Assembly: GCF_029784155.1 (NCBI RefSeq) | Contig: NC_073692.1 | Location: 373,368,813 to 373,432,812 of the forward strand | Source: Uranotaenia lowii | Taxonomy: Eukaryota > Arthropoda > Insecta > Diptera > Culicidae | Direction: 5' to 3' | Length of the DNA: 64,000 nucleotides | Shown here: one piece after another, positions 57,943 to 64,000 of the stretch | Numbering within the stretch: position 1 is the first letter of the stretch | How the letters are laid out: the number at the start of each line of letters is the position of its first letter | Notes under the pieces: generated by a model | Database searches by the model: none | What the model was told of the DNA's origin: nothing | The model's input: only the letters and a program-made list of their open reading frames with translations | Position numbers and translations under genes: made by a program

Positions 57943-60380
57943 AATTCGTGGAAATCCGAATATTCACAGGAAAAGATGGACATTAAAAAAACAATTTAAC
58001 CGTTCAAGTGTAGATTTTTTTGTTCTTCTTTAAGGTTTAGCCTGCTGTGATTTTGCTGTATGAATTTTGCGATGCATCGTCGACGAATGGTTTGACTAGA
58101 TGATAAGAAATGTTCAATTTTGTATCATGTTGATCACAAATTTGATTTTGCATTCAATTGTATAAATAATGTCAATACTCATGATTATTTTAATGATAGA
58201 TGATTTTATCTATAAACAAAAATCTAGCATCAACGGATCAATCTCTTAAATCTTAATTTCATTTTGATTTGTGTCCATTAGATGATTTTACGCGTTGTTT
58301 TCTGTATTTTTATGTTTTGAGATATTCATGTTTGAAATTTTCTGGAAATAATCATAACTGTCATACGTATAAATTATCAATAATTTCCAACTTTAATGGT
58401 AAATTACGACGATACTACCGTTCGTAAAGTAAAATAGTTTTTAATATCAAAATATTGTAATTTTATCTTAAAGCTTGTGGATTTGTGATACAATTTTACC
58501 CCAATTTTAAGCATCCTGCTTTAATTAATATTTTACAAAATAAAGTCATTTTCATTCATGATCGAGTTGTGTAAAAAGAATAGAGTAATGTTTAACTTTT
58601 TCGTCATTTCTTCAATATTCCATACCCTAGCATATCGGATAAGTTTAAATTATGTTGGTCTTATTTTTTATAAATTGATACTACAAACTCTCGCAGGGAA
58701 AGAAAGTAAACAGTATGGATTTCAATATCATAAAGCTTTCACAGCTGTAGCGAATGACATATGTTTGTTAAACATTTATCATCATCGAGGATTGTCGGTT
58801 CCAAATCTTTTCAAGCATTTCGCTAAACATTTTTGTTGAATAGTGATTCGATTCGGTTTTATGCCAAGTTTGTTAGGCCTCGTCTAGTGGTGGGGATGCG
58901 CATAAGAGGGTTAATAAAAAACTTTTATGAATCAGATTGATCATTTTTTGAAGTGTTAACATTACAAAACGTCTTCAACCAAAAAAGGCAGATAGCTTAG
59001 GAAAAACAGATGAATATCCATAACATTCTTTATAAGTTGCAAGTTTACAATCGCATCAGGGTTATTGATATTTAAAAAAAGTAATCAAAACCAAGGTGTG
59101 TATATATAGGAGGTGAAACGATATGTAAAACTTCCGATTCAGCCATTTTGATTTGGCTACTGCGGAGTTCGTGGAGTTTGTTTACCAACAAATTTAACAA
59201 ATTTAACGATGCTTACAAACAAACTCACTGAACCTCACCGCGCTCTCCTCGCCTACTTACTGACAAAGTCAGAGAACCTTGTGATCAAATAACCTTGATC
59301 AAAACCACGCTTCGAAAAAGAAAAAATCAAAATGGATGTGTCACCAAATAGCGTGAGACCGGAAACTTAGGTAAGTTCTTAAGTATAATTATTTTGAAAA
59401 TAATATCCTCTTTGGGAATGCTCAAGAGTATCAATAGGAAACTTAGGAGTTTAGGTATCAAGTGACTTAATCGCCTACCAAGGTCGTGGAACGGAAGGAA
59501 TTTGTTTTGTTCCGGCGTTATTTATTTTGATAAGATATCTACCTACATACTTATATAATAATATTAAGCCGTACTTCAAATTTCTCGTAAAAAAACTCAC
59601 ATTGACACACCGTCCTTGCGTTCGTTTTAATTGCATTATAAATTGAATGCAGATTACCGATTCGGTGCTGTCCGGCCATCCGGGTCGGGTCATTTGGATA
59701 ATGTATGACAGTGCATCCGATTAGAATTCATTGCCAGGAGACTAGCTAGCTAGAAACACGGTAAATGAATCTATGATCACGGAGATAAAATATTGAAACT
59801 GGAGAGCTTTGAAATTATGAATATTTTTCTAAAGTCTAGCACGCAGTTTTTCGATTGTTTCTAGTGGATTGGAATGGCGTGTTTCAGTTGAGATTCTCGA
59901 TTGATGATTCCGGAAAACAATACACGGTTTCGTTTTGACGTAAAGCGAAAATCTTAGGTTATTGGTAAATTACCTATATTGAAGAAAAAAAAGGAGAAAA
60001 GATCAAGGATTTGATAAATTTCGATTTGTCTATGTATAAGATCAATTCATTATCTTTTTCCTGTTAATTTAGGATACATTTGCACATGTTTTAATCCGGT
60101 GATGTTGTTGTTATTGTTTTGAATAATTAAGTCTAGAATACTGGTTTTCCCCCCTGAATAAGTAAACGAGAAGCACTTTGTTGGCACGCAAATCCATAGT
60201 AACTATCCCCAGTAGTGCTCGGTCAGTGAACTGAGGCGTGGAAAATATTATATTCAAACACTGTAGCTGGGTTATTTAGTCTCGGCAACAACAATGCTTG
60301 CCTAAATGGGATCGAATGTTATTATAGCGCAGAATAATTTTCTGGTTTCTTCATCGTTTTTCTTTTTTTTTTTTCAACAG
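57943..60380. other. Remainder of the 14.3-kb ktub intron
   Basis: AT-rich. A 93-aa open frame at 58558-58839 has no recognisable domain. A more even block at about 59130-59350 with short inverted words is unassigned. It ends in a long pyrimidine tract and CAG at 60378-60380. Confidence 0.6.
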
Positions 60381-60812
60381 TGACCCTGGAAAAATTGACC
60401 CCCTCGTCGCAGGACAGCGAAGACGAGGAAAGTACCCCGGTGGACATTCTGCCGACGACCGAAAACAGCTTCGACCGGCACAGCCTGAGCCATTCGGCTC
60501 CGATTTCACCTGCCCTGATGAACAACAACAGCAGCAGCGCCGGAAGTCATCACGACAGTGGCGCTCTCAAAGGGAGTGGAGGCGGGGGAGGAGGGACGGA
60601 ACATTCATCGCCCCAGGCCAGCGGACACCATGTGGATGCCGAGGGAGACGTCACCGAGCCGATGGAACAGTGGGTTACGAGACCGGCACCCCAGGGTGTC
60701 CTTTACAAGTGCCGCATCACCCGGGATCGGAAGGGGATGGACCGGGGGTTGTTTCCGATTTACTACCTTCATCTGGAGCGAGACTATGGGAAAAAAATAT
60801 TCTGCTTAGCCG
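60381..60812 (+). CDS. ktub: king tubby, central exon: linker and start of the tubby domain (visible exon 2)
   Basis: Follows TTTTTTTTTTTTCAACAG and ends before GTCAGT (60813); 432 bp, phase 1 at both ends, so it joins the previous exon as a Val codon. The first half is an acidic and Ser-rich linker ([32 protein letters not shown], an N/S run, then a six-Gly run). The tubby domain begins at about residue 95 of the exon: [51 protein letters not shown]. That start is close to identical to dipteran king tubby and clearly homologous to mammalian TUB (QGITIKCRITRDKKGMDRG). Cys in FCLAG, where relatives usually have Leu, is the one unusual residue. The exon and donor are confident. Confidence 0.96.
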
Positions 60813-60970
60813 GTCAGTCTTTTTCAGTCTTTTTTGCGGTTCATTGTGGTTGATTCGAAACGAAATTTTCTTTTGGGTTTAATTTGGACTCGAATTAACA
60901 ATTTAGAATTAATTCAGATTATTATAACGGATTACCCATTTTTTATTCTAACCTAACTATACCATCTCAG

Positions 60971-61161
60971 GACGAAAACGGAAGAAAAGCAAAACCTCCA
61001 ACTACATCATCAGCTGTGATCCGACGGATTTGTCCAGGACGGCGGACGGCTTTGTGGGGAAGCTGCGATCGAATGTGTTCGGGACGACGTTCTTCGTTTA
61101 CGACGGGGGTAAGAAGGAGGACCCGGCGAATCCGCGGCTGGATCTGGCCGTTGTTATCTAT
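60971..61161 (+). CDS. ktub: king tubby, tubby-domain exon (visible exon 3)
   Basis: Separated from the previous exon by a 158-bp intron (60813-60970, GTCAGT to CTCAG). It completes the split Gly codon and reads [20 protein letters not shown], then [20 protein letters not shown] and LDLAVVIY. These are conserved tubby-domain strands, including the basic RKRKKSK stretch. It is 191 bp and ends in phase 0 before GTAAGT (61162). The rest of the tubby barrel, including the conserved C-terminus, must lie beyond the right edge. The phases of the three exons add up (304, 432 and 191 bp make 927, divisible by 3). Confidence 0.96.
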
Positions 61162-62160
61162 GTAAGTAAAAAAGTTTTTTAATCTACAAATTTTTGAAAA
61201 TATTGTTGAAAAAATTTTGGATATAAATCTTTACTGTGGATTAAAATTTCGACATAAATTAGAAACTTACTAAAAATGTTGATCTAACCTTTTAATTTTT
61301 TTTTAAGAAGTTGCAAAACAAAGTTCCAGATAAAATTCAATTAAAAAATATATATTTTGAATTTCAAAAATACTTAAACACATTCAAATTTCAAGAAAAA
61401 TTCTCCGAATTTCACAAAATAAAAAAACACTTACATAAATCAGGAATTCCTAGAAGTTTCAGTTACTTTTAAATAGAAATTTACAGTATTACAGGAAATG
61501 TTACGAAATTCTTTTATCTTAATGAGACTTCGTAAAATCTTAAATATGGTTTTCCAACTACTTCCAAAATTCAGTATCATCTGGAATTGGAACTCCTGGC
61601 TTATCCTGGCTTCTTTATGAGAAATTCATTAAAGATCAAAATATTGTCAGAATAAAAAGTCAGTTAGTTGAAAAGGTTTGATAAATCAATAAAGTTTCAG
61701 AAAACTAGGACAGCAAACAAAGTCTTATTTGTCTCATGAACTCAGTCAATTTTTTCTATTTCTATTCGGGAATTTCAAAAATAGAAAATCAAAAGTATTC
61801 GAATAGTTATTGCGGAAACAAAAAATGTTCTAAATCAGAGTTTTTAAAACACAAACATCCAATTTTTTCAATAATAAAACTCAATACAAATTAAAAATAT
61901 AAAACGAAAAATTTTAAACTTAAAATAAGTATACACGACAAAGAAATAAAACATAAATCAAAAATGAACTGTTAAACAAGTTTATATATTTGATATTCAA
62001 TAAAAAAAGTTCCTTTACGATAAAAAATATCACCAAAAAAGGAAAAAACATATTCACATTTCATATTTCAAACATATTCGTATTTCAAAAATTAACTAAA
62101 CAATCAAAAAAATATAATTCGAAAACGATAAAAAGACCACAAAGATCCAAAACTAACATA
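61162..62160. other. ktub intron, AT-rich
   Basis: Begins GTAAGT. Long A-rich and T-rich runs; no gene or repeat structure recognised. The intron continues past the window end. Confidence 0.7.
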
Positions 62161-62170
62161 GGGGGAAGTC

Positions 62171-62695
62171 GTCTATGACCGGACACCTCCTATGGCCGGA
62201 CAACATTGATTTTTCGAAAACGATATATCCTTATAATGTTTTAACACCATGAAAACAAAGTAAATAGTAGCCTGATATGGTGTTAGAAATATGGTAATCC
62301 AATCTGAAAAGGTAAACAAATTATAGGCATCGAAAGCTTTCGCCAAGTAGTTCGACGAGGATCGCCTAAACTTTACATTTATATTGTGATCAGTTTTTAC
62401 GGCGTGTCAAATGTGAATTGCACATAAACGTCATCGTTGGTTGGTTATCTTTCGACTTCAGTAGATGTAAGATAACAAAACGGAAGTTCAAACAAAATAT
62501 TAGGAAAATAAAAAAAAGTGCTATTTCTCTATGACCAGACAAGAAAATATTTAAAATTATAAATGATTTCAACTTGAAACTTTCATTTTTTTCATCTCTA
62601 TAGCACCCTCAATTGGTTGGCTGAAGATACGGATTCAATAACCAAACTATTTTGGTCCTCTGATAATATTTAAATTTTGCTGTCCGGTCATAGAC
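62171..62695. repeat. Short inverted-repeat pair, possible MITE
   Basis: GTCTATGACCGGACA at 62171-62185 is exactly complemented by TGTCCGGTCATAGAC at 62681-62695. Near copies in direct orientation lie at about 62189 (CTATGGCCGGACA) and 62530 (CTATGACCAGACA). The 500-bp interior is AT-rich and non-coding. Target duplications are not clear, so the true ends may lie slightly outside the repeat. Confidence 0.6.
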
Positions 62696-62723
62696 AATTT
62701 TACTCTAGTTTTTTCGAAAGAAA

Positions 62724-63168
62724 TGTTTGGGGGTCCAAATTATCGGATATCGATTCAGAAACGCGTGTTCACTTTTTGACGTAAACTTTATTAATATTCG
62801 TTTCTATGTACAACTATTGGCTATTTATACTGTGTGGTGTGTATGTGTGTGTGAGAGATTGGATGTGTCGTGTTTGCTATTGTACATGCAAGCTGTTGTA
62901 TGTTATTGCTATTGTTGATCGCTATTGTCTGCTTTCGCTGTCGACTGTCGTCTGCTGTTGTTGTTGTTGGTGGCCGGCTATTGTCTGTCGCCGGTAATTG
63001 CTGCTACCTGCTATTGCGTGTCGCTGATTGGCTGACGCAATTGTCGTGTCGCTGATTGGCTAGCGCAAGCGTCGTGCGTTCTGGATGTCGAACGTTCTCG
63101 ATGAGTGGAACGTTCTGGATGATTCGATGCGATGACGCAAGAAGGGATCGGCGGTAAAGTACGCCACA
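62724..63168 (-). repeat. 3' LTR of a Ty3/gypsy element
   Basis: On the - strand it starts TGTGGCGTAC right after a polypurine tract (TTAAGGGGGGAGTAC, 63169-63182) and probably ends CCCCCAAACA at 62724; TGT...ACA termini, about 445 bp. It contains a TATA box (AGTATAAATAGCC, 62819-62831) and an AATAAAG signal (62786-62792). Its U3 part has degenerate GACGTTC/GAACGTTC and GCTATTG/CAATAGC repeats. The left boundary is inferred from the termini only. Confidence 0.75.
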
Positions 63169-63179
63169 GTACTCCCCCC

Positions 63180-64000
63180 TTAATGGTTCCAAAATTTGGA
63201 TGGTATTTTGACCTGGCGTCCTGAACGGGTTCGAACTGGAGGGGTTCTGTCATCGGTGACATCCAAAGGCTGGGTTGAGTTGGTTGAAGAAGTTGGCTCG
63301 TCGGGTACGATGAATGCGGCTTTCAGGCGATCAATTGAAATCGGAGAACGCTTGCCGTTGATATCGATGATGAATACCTTTTTCTTCCGACGAAGTACTC
63401 GGTATGGGCCATCAAAAGGTTGACTCAGTGGAGGTTTAATAGCACATACCTTGACGAAGACGTGGCTGCAGGTTTGCAGATCCTTTTGGATGAAGGTTGC
63501 ATTCTTAGCGTGGTTGGTCGTGGGCGTTGGTCGCAGCTTATTCATGGCTTTTTTCAGGTCGGCCACGAATTCCGATGACGGTTGTTTCAGTTGGTTATCG
63601 AGGAAGAAGTCACCTGGTAATCGCAATGAAGTGCCATAGGTGAGATCAGCGATCGTCGCTTGAAGGTCTTCCTTGAGGGCGGTTCTCATTCCGAGGAGCA
63701 CGAATGGTAGCGACTCTGTCCACTTAGCGTTTTGGTGGCACATAATCGCTGCTTTTAGTTGGCGATGAGTCCTCTCGATTTGTCCATTTGCCTGGGGATG
63801 GTAAGGCGTTGTACGAAGATGTGTTATCCCAAGTATTGTGTTCAGCTCACGGAAGAGCTCCGACTCGAATTGACGACCAAGATCAGTCGTCACGTTGACT
63901 GGTACTCCGAACCTTGAGATCCAGCCGTTAACGAATGCTCGAGCGACGGTGATGGCAGTCATATTTGGGATTGGTATGACTTCTGGCCAACGGGTGAATT
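63180..64000 (-). CDS. Ty3/gypsy pol, integrase C-terminal part (partial)
   Basis: The frame is open from the window edge to a TAA at 63180-63182, directly in front of the polypurine tract. It shows the second half of a retroviral-type integrase core: VTTDLGRQFESELF (second catalytic Asp), TPYHPQANGQIERTHRQLK (catalytic Glu in QIER), ALKEDLQATIADLTYG and LRLPGDFF. A chromodomain-less C-terminal module follows (FDGPYRVLRRKKKVFII, SIDRLKAAFI), and a basic tail ends in SKFWNH. No stop or frameshift is seen in the visible part. gag, protease, RT and the 5' LTR would lie to the right, outside the window. It runs antisense to ktub within its intron. Confidence 0.92.
   Translation of the reverse strand, partial: FTRWPEVIPIPNMTAITVARAFVNGWISRFGVPVNVTTDLGRQFESELFRELNTILGITHLRTTPYHPQANGQIERTHRQLKAAIMCHQNAKWTESLPFVLLGMRTALKEDLQATIADLTYGTSLRLPGDFFLDNQLKQPSSEFVADLKKAMNKLRPTPTTNHAKNATFIQKDLQTCSHVFVKVCAIKPPLSQPFDGPYRVLRRKKKVFIIDINGKRSPISIDRLKAAFIVPDEPTSSTNSTQPLDVTDDRTPPVRTRSGRQVKIPSKFWNH

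Noticed and set aside
58558..58839. A 93-residue + strand frame in the ktub intron
   Set aside because: No recognisable domain, AT-rich codon use like the surrounding intron, no start or splice context.

Overview
This is a eukaryotic window, almost certainly from a mosquito (Culicidae). The only host gene I can support is king tubby (ktub), the insect Tubby/TULP homologue. Three of its exons lie on the + strand at 45779-46082, 60381-60812 and 60971-61161. Splice sites are canonical and the phases are mutually consistent; the reading frame enters from upstream and leaves downstream, so the gene is incomplete here. The mosquito call rests on ktub sequence similarity and on the repeats: Tc1/mariner transposons of the DD37E type, RTE-like LINEs whose tails are short tandem repeats, TIR elements with GGTAAAATTTACC motifs, and tRNA-derived SINEs. 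No rRNA gene, functional tRNA gene, CRISPR array or bacterial operon is visible.

Layout, left to right. 1-949: unassigned sequence. 950-8320: a purine-rich, nearly C-free satellite on the + strand, built from 8-, 11- and 17-bp repeats in larger duplicated modules. 8321-11700: AT-rich sequence with a GC-richer patch near 9 kb. 11700-16020: a heptanucleotide satellite in successive homogenised blocks (AAGAATC, then AAGAAGC, then AAGAGCC, then a degenerate GAGAGTC field with a larger repeat). 17159-19589: an element with about 650-bp terminal inverted repeats. 20.6-21.8 kb: a SINE-like copy and a 934-bp TIR element carrying an intron-like module. 22206-23330: a deleted DD37E Tc1/mariner copy. 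23.4-26.25 kb: an old diverged inverted repeat. 29.2-30.0 kb: RTE-like and R1-like LINE fragments. 30156-38896: a nested stack in which one dead DD37E transposon was hit by a 1.6-kb retroposon, a 4.7-kb CR1-like LINE (itself hit by a 92-bp retroposon) and a 1.07-kb LTR-like insertion. 41.0-41.9 kb: a tandem array with units of about 147 bp.

The 14.3-kb intron between the first two visible ktub exons holds a fragmentary RTE-like LINE, a nearly intact RTE-like LINE with a 13-bp target duplication, and a 4.4-kb BEL/Pao-like LTR element with almost identical LTRs but a decayed interior containing a SINE and a GC-rich LTR-like block. Downstream of the third exon lie a short inverted-repeat element and, reaching the right edge, the 3' half of a Ty3/gypsy element on the - strand.

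Whether the 45 kb upstream of the first visible exon is ktub intron, 5' flank or partly another locus cannot be settled from this window. Most long open frames are by-products of satellites or transposons. No wholly new coding system was recognised. The most unusual content is the satellite architecture (helically phased A-tracts with GAGAG sites, C-free higher-order modules, stepwise heptamer variants), the long-hairpin element, and TIR or LTR elements whose structure suggests mobilisation in trans.
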